DNA of 51,404 nucleotides. It comes from Gammaproteobacteria bacterium (GTDB lineage: Bacteria; Pseudomonadota; Gammaproteobacteria; Eutrophobiales; Eutrophobiaceae). A program made the position numbers and the translations under genes. Below are positions 29,270-37,413 of this stretch, piece after piece. How positions within the stretch are numbered: the first letter of the stretch is position 1; each line of letters opens with the position of its first letter. The notes beneath the pieces are model-generated. The model was not told where the DNA came from. It saw only the letters and a program-made list of their open reading frames with translations, and did no database searches. The stretch spans positions 1-51,404 of the forward strand of contig JABHFC010000311.1 in assembly GCA_018676275.1 (NCBI GenBank), in the 5' to 3' direction.

Positions 29270-30466
29270 ATGAACAAGGCTAAATCCTATATTGGACAAT
29301 CGGTAGGTCGATACACATTTAATGAGTTAGTCGGTAAGGGCTCGATTGGAGCCGTGTATAAAGCTTTTGACCAACGTCTGTTGCGTCCAGTCGCAATCAA
29401 AGTCTCTTCTCCTCATGCTGGCAATGAAGCCACACCAAATGATCGTATTTTACGTGAAGCACAAATTGTCGCGCGTGTTGAACACGCTAATATTGTTCCA
29501 ATATATGATGTCGTTGATCATGAAGGATCGGTTTTGATCGTTATGCGTTTATTGAAAGGACGGAATCTTGATGAACTCAAACAGCTTGTTGGCAAGCCTC
29601 TTGACGTCAATGAGGCTTTAAAAATAATGCACCAGGTAATGCTGGGAATGGATTACGCTCACAGCCGTGGCGTTATCCATGCTGATCTAAAACCGGGAAA
29701 TATTTTTGTTTCCAGTTCTAATGAGATTTTCATTCTTGATTTTGGCCTCGCGGCTGTACTCGAACTGGAAAAACCGGACAAAAGTAAAATGTACGGGACA
29801 CCTTTGTATATGTCACCTGAGCAATGTAATGGTATTTATCATGATGCCCGATCTGATATTTACTCACTTGGCCTTATCTTTTATGCGCTGATTACCGGTA
29901 GACACCCTTTTGCTGATGCTCAGTCAATGCAACAACTTTTGTTGTTTCAAATGGAGAAAATACCGGAAAGACCTGACGAAATTAACCCGGCAGTACCTGA
30001 GAACCTGTCTAATTGTGTTATGAGGGCTCTGGATAAAGATCCAACCAGGCGATTTAATTCATGTAGAGATTTTTTCCGTAAAATTGAAAGCTCATTGCAG
30101 ATTGTTGATACAGGGGAGTATAAGATTAAGGATTTGCGATGGGATCCGCGTGTAAATATGAATTTGCAGGCTCAACTGCAATTGCAAGATAGTGAAGAAA
30201 TATACACTGCTGAAATTACCGATCTATCTGTTAGTGGCGCCAGCATTCTGGTTCCGGTTTCTCTAAAATCTGGAACAAAGCTAAAAATTGATTTTGATAT
30301 CATGGAAGACAACAACCATGTGACAATGTCGAGTCAGGCTACAGTTTTATGGGAAGACAAAAAATCAGGTATGCAAATGTTTGAAGCCGGGTTAAGTTTC
30401 GATAGTCTTGAGAACCTGGATAAGCAATACCTTGGCTTTTATATACGTAATCGATTATTAGCCTGA
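29270..30466 (+). CDS. Serine/threonine protein kinase with C-terminal PilZ domain
   Basis: A cytoplasmic Hanks-type kinase (residues 14-275) fused to a PilZ domain (about 288-390). Kinase motifs: glycine loop GKGSIGAVY (22-30), K44 in VAIKV, E63, catalytic D139 in HADLKPGN, DFG at 157-159 and MSPEQ as the APE motif. The HRD arginine is alanine, making it a non-RD kinase that may not need activation-loop phosphorylation. The PilZ part keeps both c-di-GMP motifs, RxxxR (R290-R294) and DxSxxG (318-323), so c-di-GMP could gate kinase activity. No transmembrane segment is visible. It follows the Lrp gene by 24 bases. No target is obvious nearby. Confidence 0.9.
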   Translation: MNKAKSYIGQSVGRYTFNELVGKGSIGAVYKAFDQRLLRPVAIKVSSPHAGNEATPNDRILREAQIVARVEHANIVPIYDVVDHEGSVLIVMRLLKGRNLDELKQLVGKPLDVNEALKIMHQVMLGMDYAHSRGVIHADLKPGNIFVSSSNEIFILDFGLAAVLELEKPDKSKMYGTPLYMSPEQCNGIYHDARSDIYSLGLIFYALITGRHPFADAQSMQQLLLFQMEKIPERPDEINPAVPENLSNCVMRALDKDPTRRFNSCRDFFRKIESSLQIVDTGEYKIKDLRWDPRVNMNLQAQLQLQDSEEIYTAEITDLSVSGASILVPVSLKSGTKLKIDFDIMEDNNHVTMSSQATVLWEDKKSGMQMFEAGLSFDSLENLDKQYLGFYIRNRLLA

Positions 30467-30483
30467 AAATTATCCTGGACAGA

Positions 30484-30497
30484 TCTGGATATCCAGA
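30484..30497. repeat. Perfect 14-bp palindrome between convergent genes
   Basis: TCTGGATATCCAGA lies in the 76-base gap between the kinase and decarboxylase genes. It lacks a loop and a T-tract, so it is not a canonical terminator. It could be a protein-binding site or chance. Confidence 0.35.
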
Positions 30498-30542
30498 ACC
30501 ACTGGAGCAAAAAATATCTCTCTGGATTTTCTTCAATCAGAT

Positions 30543-31688
30543 TTAGTGATTTATGTTGTCACTTATCTCAACGAAGGTTTCTGGATAAAAACCATTAAAG
30601 CGGGTAACACAGGCATTGCTATACGCACCCAACTGGCTTATTTCAATCCAGTCTCCTTCCCTGATATCGTCAGGCAATGAAAATGTATAGGGCAATACAT
30701 CCATAGAATCACAGGTTGGTCCGAAGATAGTGAAATCATCCATCTTTTCACTTATCGCTCCCTGCGGTCGGTGCAAGCGTACCGGGAAACGAAAACCAAC
30801 AGTATGTGCTTCGGAAAAACTGCCATAAATACCATCATTAATATACAGTCTATTTTCTTTTCTAAGCTGTACCTGAACAATGAGGGAACAGCCGTTTGCT
30901 ACCAGAGCACGACCTGGTTCGCACATCAGTTCACAATCGTCGGGCAGGTTCAGAGACTTTACGCCTTCTTCGATGATATCGAAGTAATCTTGTAAAGGAG
31001 GTATCTCAACTCCGTCATAACTTGCAGGGAAGCCACCACCGATATCCAGGTATTTGATATCAACCTGTGCGGTATCCAGAATTGTCTTTACGAAATGTAG
31101 CGCATCTTTAAAGGAAGCTACTGTGGTGCATTGAGAGCCCACGTGAAAGGCCAAACCTGTTTCCATGCCCTGATCCCGGATCGACTGTAGTAATGCAATC
31201 GCCTCCTCTGGAGTCGCGCCAAATTTTTCTGAAAGATTATAGCTGGCTCCAGAATCAGGTGTGGCGACACGTACGATAATGGTAGTTCCTGTTGTATCAA
31301 TCTGTCTTTGCAATTTGTACAGTTCATTGAAGTGATCTATTACATAATGTCTTACGTGATAGACGTCATGTGCACTGTCGATATGTGCCTGAGGTTTTAC
31401 CGGGTGCATGTAATAAAGTGCGGCATCAGGGAATAATTCACTTATTTGTGAAATTTCCTGAAGAGAGGCGACATCGAAATGACTAATACCTGCCTTGTAC
31501 AGCATCTTCAATACGGTCGGATGGGGATTACACTTAACTGCAAACATTGTTTTCCCGGGAAAGTCTTGAATAAACTGATCGGCGCTCTTTGCTATCAGGT
31601 CTGGGCGTAAACAATAAACAGGATAACTGGGTGTCATTTCAGTCAACATTTGGTTCACGGAGACGAATTTTCCACTTGAAGCTTCCAT
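30543..31688 (-). CDS. Ornithine/lysine decarboxylase-like enzyme (fold type III, eukaryotic-like)
   Basis: PLP enzyme of the alanine-racemase-fold decarboxylase group that forms putrescine from ornithine (or cadaverine from lysine). 381 residues. The Schiff-base lysine is K52 in FAVKCNPHP; glycine-rich IGGGFPASYDG, EPGRALVANG and the catalytic-cysteine motif FGPTCDSMDVLPY follow. AGGTT lies 8 bases before the ATG. Diaminopimelate and arginine decarboxylases are excluded by length and motifs. It is transcribed divergently from a Lrp/AsnC regulator, which may control it. Confidence 0.9.
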   Translation of the reverse strand: MEASSGKFVSVNQMLTEMTPSYPVYCLRPDLIAKSADQFIQDFPGKTMFAVKCNPHPTVLKMLYKAGISHFDVASLQEISQISELFPDAALYYMHPVKPQAHIDSAHDVYHVRHYVIDHFNELYKLQRQIDTTGTTIIVRVATPDSGASYNLSEKFGATPEEAIALLQSIRDQGMETGLAFHVGSQCTTVASFKDALHFVKTILDTAQVDIKYLDIGGGFPASYDGVEIPPLQDYFDIIEEGVKSLNLPDDCELMCEPGRALVANGCSLIVQVQLRKENRLYINDGIYGSFSEAHTVGFRFPVRLHRPQGAISEKMDDFTIFGPTCDSMDVLPYTFSLPDDIREGDWIEISQLGAYSNACVTRFNGFYPETFVEISDNINH

Positions 31689-31812
31689 AGTTTTAACCTG
31701 CCTGTATGTGTAAAAAATTAAAGCCGCTGGAATAGGCCTATATGTATCGACAAGAGATTATGGAGTTAAAGTCAGCCAGATTGAAGGTGTAACTTTGTTG
31801 ATTTATCAGGGA

Positions 31813-31835
31813 TAATTAGTCAATATGACTAGTTA
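31813..31835. promoter_or_regulatory. Putative Lrp/AsnC operator
   Basis: TAATTAGTCA, a 3-base centre, then TGACTAGTTA: an inverted repeat with 9 of 10 positions paired, 29 bases before the regulator start. Length and AT-rich centre fit Lrp/AsnC sites. It may autoregulate the gene and control the divergent decarboxylase. Confidence 0.5.
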
Positions 31836-31864
31836 TTAAGTTAAACTGACAAGGGGAGTGAACA

Positions 31865-32302
31865 ATGAAGCAACTCGGTGATAGCGATCAGCAACTCATC
31901 TCTCTTTTACAGGCAAATGCGCGCGAATCCGTCAGTAACCTGGCAAGAAAGTTGGGTGTCTCTCGAACTGCAATTCAGGAAAGGATGAACAAATTGCAGC
32001 GAAACGGTGTGATCGAAGGATATACGGTCAAATTAAACCCGGACTGGATGGCAGAGCAAATAAAGGCTTTTGTTTCCATGGAAGTTGAGCCAAAGCATTC
32101 TGCGAAAGTGATTGCAGCTTTACAAAAGATGACGCCGGTTCAGGCTCTGTGGTCAGTCAGTGGACGTATCGACGTGCTTATTCTCGTTCGCACTTCAACA
32201 ACTGCTGAAATTGATCGCCTGCTTGATGAGATTGGTGCAATTGATGGCATTACACGAACAGAGTCGTCAGTTGTTCTAACCTCCAGGGTTAACAGTTTTT
32301 AA
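31865..32302 (+). CDS. Lrp/AsnC-family transcriptional regulator
   Basis: A 145-residue regulator: N-terminal winged helix-turn-helix (DQQLISLLQANARESVSNLA; LGVSRTAIQERMNKLQRNGV) plus a RAM ligand-binding domain (VSMEVEPKHSAKVIAALQ; WSVSGRIDVLILVRTST). More diverged from Lrp than the gene at 28745. A strong GGGGAG site precedes the ATG. Its 3' end overlaps the convergent EamA gene by 14 bases. Likely targets are the divergent decarboxylase and perhaps itself; ligand unknown. Confidence 0.9.
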   Translation: MKQLGDSDQQLISLLQANARESVSNLARKLGVSRTAIQERMNKLQRNGVIEGYTVKLNPDWMAEQIKAFVSMEVEPKHSAKVIAALQKMTPVQALWSVSGRIDVLILVRTSTTAEIDRLLDEIGAIDGITRTESSVVLTSRVNSF

Positions 32303-33176
32303 CTTCATTTTTCCTTTGTAATAAAAGACCGCCGACTATCATACTTAGGCCGACAACAGTAGTAGCGGCAATGGCTTCTCCAACAAAGAAGTGAATGAAG
32401 AACAGCGATAGGAACGGGGAGCAGTAAATTAAGGTACTGATTTTGGCAACTGAACTTGTGAGTTGCAGGGCACTTAGCCACAGAACATATGTAATTCCCA
32501 TTTCGAACAGACCAACATATACCCCACCCAGAATGCCATTATTGTTCCAGTTCGGTATATCCGAGAAGAGATAACAACTAAGCATAATGAAGGGAAGACT
32601 AAACAAAAAACTCAAAAACAGTCCAAGCATCGGGTCAACTTTATCCTTAGCTTTGTAAAGCCAATACAAGGCCCAGATGATGGTGCTGCCAATAGCAAGG
32701 CTTATCCCAAGCATGCTTAATTGACCTGTAGGGAATGAATCACCACCCATACAGATAACAACAATACCTGCATAACAAACCAGGGTTGCGGCTATGTCGT
32801 AAGATGTGACTTTATGTTTAAGGATAGGAATTGACAGAAACATCAGGGTAATAGCCCAGGTATAGTTCAATGATTGAGCAATCTGTGCCGGTAACAGGTC
32901 GTAAGCCTTGAACAATATCACGTAGTATAAAAACGGGTTCAATATCCCCAGAACAAGCAAACGGAAACAATCTTTCGGCTTAAGTTGACGTAAGAGAATA
33001 AGTTTATTTTGATAAACGAGGATCGATAACAAACATAAGGTCGCTGTCAGGCTTGATACCAGAAGTAGTTGCCAGATATCAATATAATTGAGAGAGAGCT
33101 TGAAAACAGATGCGACGGTAGACCAGAGAAATACCGCGCCGATTGCATAAATATAGGATTGGGTTTGTGTCTTCAC
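32289..33176 (-). CDS. EamA/DMT-superfamily transporter
   Basis: Ten-helix inner-membrane transporter of 295 residues with two EamA repeats (about 5-140 and 150-288). The start MKTQTQSYIYAIGAVFLWSTVASVFKLSL is typical of amino-acid/metabolite exporters in this superfamily. It lies 41 bases downstream of the M48 gene and might be read through from the large minus-strand cluster, but nothing else ties it to that cluster. Substrate unknown; its placement near amino-acid genes and a Lrp-type regulator makes amino-acid export a reasonable guess. Confidence 0.88.
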   Translation of the reverse strand: MKTQTQSYIYAIGAVFLWSTVASVFKLSLNYIDIWQLLLVSSLTATLCLLSILVYQNKLILLRQLKPKDCFRLLVLGILNPFLYYVILFKAYDLLPAQIAQSLNYTWAITLMFLSIPILKHKVTSYDIAATLVCYAGIVVICMGGDSFPTGQLSMLGISLAIGSTIIWALYWLYKAKDKVDPMLGLFLSFLFSLPFIMLSCYLFSDIPNWNNNGILGGVYVGLFEMGITYVLWLSALQLTSSVAKISTLIYCSPFLSLFFIHFFVGEAIAATTVVGLSMIVGGLLLQRKNEVKNC

Positions 33177-33217
33177 AGAAATCGCAGAATCATTTTTTGC
33201 GATTGTGATTTTGTATC

Positions 33218-33904
33218 CTACTTGGACAACCTTCGAACCAGCGATTTGAGGATTGTCAGACGTTCAATGCTTGAGGGATGCGAACCGCTGAAGCCTACCT
33301 GTCGTTTTGATATTTTATATAATTTTTCATGAACACGTACCGCACCGGCGGGATCATAGCCAGCTTCCAATGCCCAGATGGCACCCAGGTAATCTGATTC
33401 ACGTTCGTTATCGCGGGTATATTTGCTTGATGCCGCCGTAAATGTAGTTCTACTGGAATTTTCGATTGCCTTCTTTCTTTCTTTCATATGATCCAGCTTT
33501 AGGTGCGCAAGCTCATGCCCAATGATACCGGCAGCTGCATCTACATCCATACCTATTAGAGCTAACATGCCAAAGGTAAAACCAATTACATTTTGGTCAT
33601 CTTTTCCAACGGTGGCAAAGGCATTTGGTTCCTTGCCGTCCACCACAAATAATTCTGCATTAATTTCGGCTACTTCCTGAATCGCGACCATGGCAGAGTA
33701 AATCAGCAACAATTGTTTAGTTGCCATGGAGGCGATGACTCTGTCTCTTTTATCGCGTAATTGGACTACGTCGACTGGTGCTGAGGCAATATCTCTTATT
33801 CTCCAGGCCATTGGTTCTTCCGCTTTCGCTACACATGGTTGTAGAAAAAACAGGGAGAATAGAAGGAATATCGTGCTTATTTGAAATGTAGATTGGGAAT
33901 TCAT
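33218..33904 (-). CDS. Exported M48-family zinc metallopeptidase
   Basis: A secreted protease/chaperone of the BepA/LoiP/HtpX-like M48 group. The zinc motif HELAH is present in IIGHELAHLKLDHMKERKK, and the downstream glutamate ligand lies in NERESDYLGAIWALEAGYDPAGA. From the ATG at 33904 the protein has a clear signal peptide (IFLLFSLFFLQPCVAKA). An upstream start at 33943 would overlap the previous stop (ATGA) but lengthens the signal. Last gene of the VWA/ExbB cluster. M48 proteases of this kind act on outer-membrane and lipoprotein assembly, so it may process or quality-control cluster lipoproteins; that link is inference. Confidence 0.88.
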   Translation of the reverse strand: MNSQSTFQISTIFLLFSLFFLQPCVAKAEEPMAWRIRDIASAPVDVVQLRDKRDRVIASMATKQLLLIYSAMVAIQEVAEINAELFVVDGKEPNAFATVGKDDQNVIGFTFGMLALIGMDVDAAAGIIGHELAHLKLDHMKERKKAIENSSRTTFTAASSKYTRDNERESDYLGAIWALEAGYDPAGAVRVHEKLYKISKRQVGFSGSHPSSIERLTILKSLVRRLSK

Positions 33905-33939
33905 TAACGTTCCATTATATGCAGATGTCATTTCAGACA

Positions 33940-34599
33940 TCATTGTAAAAAACTTTTGATTTGCTGAGCCATACTTTTACATGCACCGGCCTGTACTCTG
34001 GCCAGCAGGGGTACAGGAATAATAACAGCGGGTAAATAAGATGTACCCTGAGTTTCTGCACTTATCTTTCCAGCAAGTTGCAGGGTATTAAAATCCCAGA
34101 TACTCGCTTCATAGTTTGCCTCGTCATCCCAGGTGGCAAAGCCAAAACAACCTCCGCCACCAGGACCAACTGCACAGGATATTGATCCTTTCTTGTCAGT
34201 TGTTTCTGTAGAACCATCTATCCAGATAAAAAAGCGCAGGTTAAATTCTGCAAACTTCTGCGCAATAGCTGGGTTTTGTACAAGATGATCCAGGTTCTTT
34301 ACGTCCATAGGAGCAGTGCTGGTTTCAAAATACGGGTACATTGCATCAACAAAATCTTTTTCCGGGATAACGATAATAGATTTTTCACTACCGCCGCCAC
34401 CCAGGGCATTTCCAACGCAGGACACAAAATCAATTTCTGTTTCATGCCCACTGCTATGGCGTCGGCCCAGGACTACTACAGAATCACCGATTTCGATATT
34501 ACTTGTGGGACCCTGTCGGTATTCATCAATTCGCGTTGTACTTTTACAGCCTGTCAATATCAGGATTAAAAAAAGAATTGTGACAATGCGATTGTTCAT
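33940..34599 (-). CDS. Predicted lipoprotein of unknown function
   Basis: 219 residues from the ATG at 34599 (MNNRIVTILFLILILTGCKST). The signal ends in a perfect lipobox LTGC, so it should be lipidated. The mature part has glycine-rich turns (GNALGGGGS; GPGGGGCFGF) and a strand-rich stretch EANYEASIWDFNTLQLAG resembling lipoproteins that report an assembled value or bind at the outer membrane. I recognise no catalytic motif. It lies 20 bases after one lipoprotein gene and just before the M48 gene. Confidence 0.75.
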   Translation of the reverse strand: MNNRIVTILFLILILTGCKSTTRIDEYRQGPTSNIEIGDSVVVLGRRHSSGHETEIDFVSCVGNALGGGGSEKSIIVIPEKDFVDAMYPYFETSTAPMDVKNLDHLVQNPAIAQKFAEFNLRFFIWIDGSTETTDKKGSISCAVGPGGGGCFGFATWDDEANYEASIWDFNTLQLAGKISAETQGTSYLPAVIIPVPLLARVQAGACKSMAQQIKSFLQ

Positions 34600-34619
34600 T
34601 TCAATCAACTGATTCTTAA

Positions 34620-35282
34620 TCAACAGATGTCAGCGTGAACGCTGTTACATACATCAGGATTATCTGCGAGCCATTGCCTGATAGGAGGTACTCGATTGAA
34701 ATTCAGTGCAAACTTGGCACCTGCATCCCTGAATGCAGAATTTATTGCGGCTTGCAGACCTTTGTCCCGACTTTTTAGAAACTCTGTTGAAGATTTACCA
34801 TAACCAGTGAGTGGCCAGTCAGCTACAAGTTCGCCTTTTGAATCCATAAGTTTAACACTGTATTTTACCCATACTTCGTACAGGTCGGATTTGGTTTCAT
34901 TAGGCAGGGCAAACTGCATTTCCGATATTTCGGGTGCCAGTAAGCCATCAAAACTATTGTTGGTATTGGCATTAATGCTATCGACATGGTCAATATTTTG
35001 AAACATGGATGGCAGTACCTGATCGAACAACTCAACCATTGAAGCGCCACTTTTGATAGCCCAGTTAGGTCGGTCTTCAGAGTTCTCTTCGTATATATAA
35101 TTGCGAAACTGTTCGTTATAGTAGACGGCCATATTAAGTGGAAGTTTTGACATAAGAGGAACAGGGACATCAGTTTCCGCTTCCATGGTCAGAGATTGAT
35201 TACAAGCTGAGAGCATAATTGAAAATGCGACAATAAAGATAAGCCGAGGCACTCTTGATAAATTTATGATTTGTAGTTTCAT
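34620..35282 (-). CDS. Predicted lipoprotein of unknown function
   Basis: 220 residues from the ATG at 35282, with GGGGT about 10 bases upstream. The signal peptide ends in LSACN (lipobox). The mature region has alternating strands and helices (MAVYYNEQFRNYIYEE; YEVWVKYSVKLMDSKGELVADW) that recall PqiC/LptE-type outer-membrane auxiliary lipoproteins, but the similarity is only by eye. It ends with paired cysteines (DVCNSVHADIC) that may form a disulfide. Fifty-two bases separate it from the second VWA gene. Confidence 0.72.
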   Translation of the reverse strand: MKLQIINLSRVPRLIFIVAFSIMLSACNQSLTMEAETDVPVPLMSKLPLNMAVYYNEQFRNYIYEENSEDRPNWAIKSGASMVELFDQVLPSMFQNIDHVDSINANTNNSFDGLLAPEISEMQFALPNETKSDLYEVWVKYSVKLMDSKGELVADWPLTGYGKSSTEFLKSRDKGLQAAINSAFRDAGAKFALNFNRVPPIRQWLADNPDVCNSVHADIC

Positions 35283-35334
35283 AGTTGACGACCCCAATTT
35301 ATATTTGCTTCTGCATAGTGTTAAATTAATCAAT

Positions 35335-36327
35335 CTAGTTCAGGGCAACAAATGTACCACCATTTTTATGTGTTAGCTCGCGCATTAGTGTTGCAAAGCG
35401 TCTACTGGTGATCTGGAAGTGTTGTGGCGCCGTTGGCGGAATCGGAAAACCCACAGCATGTATTCGGATTTTGGTTTTACCATCAGCATCTTTCGGGTTA
35501 ATACGATCAACCACCTTGATCACTTCTTTTACCGAGCCTTCACCGGCAAATTCGTCGCCAAAAATGTAAATGCTTATCTTTTTGTTTGGATCGTAGAAGC
35601 TACGAATCGCCTGTGTAATACCCTCAACGGGGCTACTGTTACTGAAGGTACGCCAGCTACGTAAAGTACTGATTATCGCTCTGCGTCTACCCGGTGTGTC
35701 CGGTACCCATTTTCGACGATATTGAGAAAACAAATATGAGCCCATGTCACTCATTATTTGTATACCTTTTACCTGTGGATAGACATCAAGTGTAGCTATC
35801 AGTTGATTAATCATTTTTTCCCAGTTGGCGTTGACCATACTCCCGGAGGTATCAATGATAAAAATAATATATTCACTGTCCACCGGGATACCACCAACCA
35901 GACTGGTATTAATATCACCTTTCTGAGCCAGTAGACGTTGCATTTCTTCAGTTAACGACTGCAGTGCCAGTTCCAGTTCACCTGTGATAATAGCCTCAAC
36001 AGAAGAGTCTTCTGTTACATCTTCATATCGGGTTTTCGTGTATTTAAGTTCGGATCGCAATCGCGCTACTTTTTCATCCCACACAGAAATCTGTTCATGT
36101 TTGGCATTCAGGTCTCTGTTTAGTATTTTTGTTTCGCCGCGAATTTCAAACAACTGTGTCTGTAACTCGCGAACAACTCCATTAAGGGATAAATCACTGG
36201 TTTCAAGAATCGTAATGTCACCGGGTCTGGCGATCATCAGAAGCAGGATGATCGCGCCAAATCCACATGTAATGACATCCAGGAATGACAGATTAAAGGC
36301 ATCATTTTCGCGATCTTTCTTGCTCAC
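35335..36327 (-). CDS. Membrane-anchored VWA-domain protein with ExbD-like N-terminal helix (second copy)
   Basis: 330 residues. The GTG start at 36327 overlaps the previous stop (GTGA) and has a perfect GGAGGA site, which decides the start. Domains: short cytoplasmic tail; one membrane helix (about 12-33) opening with NLSFLDVITCGFGA; a coiled coil (about 45-135); a C-terminal VWA domain with a metal-ion site beginning DTSGSM at residue 159 and a later FGDEF. The helix has an aspartate placed like the proton-carrying aspartate of ExbD/TolR. With the ExbB-like gene upstream it probably forms part of a channel-rotor complex whose periplasmic head is a VWA domain. Confidence 0.85.
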   Translation of the reverse strand: MSKKDRENDAFNLSFLDVITCGFGAIILLLMIARPGDITILETSDLSLNGVVRELQTQLFEIRGETKILNRDLNAKHEQISVWDEKVARLRSELKYTKTRYEDVTEDSSVEAIITGELELALQSLTEEMQRLLAQKGDINTSLVGGIPVDSEYIIFIIDTSGSMVNANWEKMINQLIATLDVYPQVKGIQIMSDMGSYLFSQYRRKWVPDTPGRRRAIISTLRSWRTFSNSSPVEGITQAIRSFYDPNKKISIYIFGDEFAGEGSVKEVIKVVDRINPKDADGKTKIRIHAVGFPIPPTAPQHFQITSRRFATLMRELTHKNGGTFVALN

Positions 36328-37412
36328 GGCCAATCCTCCGAAGGACTCATAAAGGAACCATTTGTGATCCAGGATAATTGCCAAAACGCTTTGGCAGCAA
36401 GAGGATCACCTTCCATTGGAAACATAATTACATTCACTGGAACGCCTTTTGGCAGGGTTTTTAGTGCCCTCTCGAACAGATTTAGACGTTGTTTTCCGGA
36501 AATAGTTGCGCCACGAGTACTTTTTGAGCCTTTGGTCGGTAATCCGTCGGTAATCAGGTAAATATTGTCAGGCAGTGGGCGGAGCTGGCTTGCTGCTTTA
36601 AAGGCATTTTCCAGGTTAGTACCTTTTTCCGGGACAGTGTTTTTCATATTCTTGATGGCCCGATCCAACTGCACTTTATCACCTACCTTTAGCCATTGGC
36701 CTTTGCTTTCAGGAATAGCTGCCCTGGTCTCAGTATTGAAGGTGTAAAGTTGAAATTGACTGTTATTGGGAAACTTTGCGCTTAGCCAGCTTACGGTGTT
36801 CAATGCCCTAAGCCATTTCGGTGCAGTGCGTTTTCTCTCGTCACGCATATTGCGTCGTCTTATTACATTGACAATGGAGCTGTCCAGCATGCTACCTGAG
36901 GTATCGAGTAGCACCAGTATATTTCTACCACCCATCCTCAGCCCGGTGACATAAGCCCGATTACCATCGCCGGCATATTTACGTGAGTCCTCACCGGTTT
37001 TATTCAAATCTGCGATAAGTTGCTGTTTTTCAGTTTCCAGTCTTTTGATGTCAGATTTTATTTTATTTAGCTTGCCATCTTTTCCATCGAGTACAAGTTC
37101 ATTGGTGAGTCCTTCTGTCAGGGAAATTTCCTCCATGATACGTCGAGCCAGACCTTGAGCTGTTACCAGTTTTTCATCAATATCCGAGATAGTATTGCGT
37201 ATTATCACCAGACCTTTTTCGCCTTCAAGAACTTCTTCTTCCAGCAATACTACTTCCGAACTTAGATCTGAATTCACAATAGGTTGTGGAACATTTGTAT
37301 CGACATTATGTTTAATAATCAAAAACAGAAGAACAGCAGCGCCAAAACCGCAGGACATGATATCCAGAAAGGAAAGACTAAAGGCAGATAGTTTGCGTCG
37401 ACTGAAGGACAT
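36324..37412 (-). CDS. Membrane-anchored VWA-domain protein with ExbD-like N-terminal helix (first copy)
   Basis: 362 residues. Layout matches the next gene: cytoplasmic tail, a membrane helix (about 14-35) starting FSLSFLDIMSCGFGA, a coiled coil (about 50-140), then a VWA domain (about 162-355). The metal-ion-dependent adhesion site is complete: DTSGSM at D170, T265 in KGTNLENAF and D289 in LITDGLPT. VWA domains bind protein ligands through the metal. One base separates it from the actin-like/FHA gene. The two VWA proteins differ strongly outside the motifs, which suggests different roles rather than a recent duplication. Confidence 0.87.
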   Translation of the reverse strand: MSFSRRKLSAFSLSFLDIMSCGFGAAVLLFLIIKHNVDTNVPQPIVNSDLSSEVVLLEEEVLEGEKGLVIIRNTISDIDEKLVTAQGLARRIMEEISLTEGLTNELVLDGKDGKLNKIKSDIKRLETEKQQLIADLNKTGEDSRKYAGDGNRAYVTGLRMGGRNILVLLDTSGSMLDSSIVNVIRRRNMRDERKRTAPKWLRALNTVSWLSAKFPNNSQFQLYTFNTETRAAIPESKGQWLKVGDKVQLDRAIKNMKNTVPEKGTNLENAFKAASQLRPLPDNIYLITDGLPTKGSKSTRGATISGKQRLNLFERALKTLPKGVPVNVIMFPMEGDPLAAKAFWQLSWITNGSFMSPSEDWP

Positions 37413-37413
37413 T

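Noticed and set aside
30484..30497. Intrinsic terminator between the kinase and decarboxylase genes
   Set aside because: The 14-bp palindrome has no loop and no following T-tract; kept only as a palindrome.
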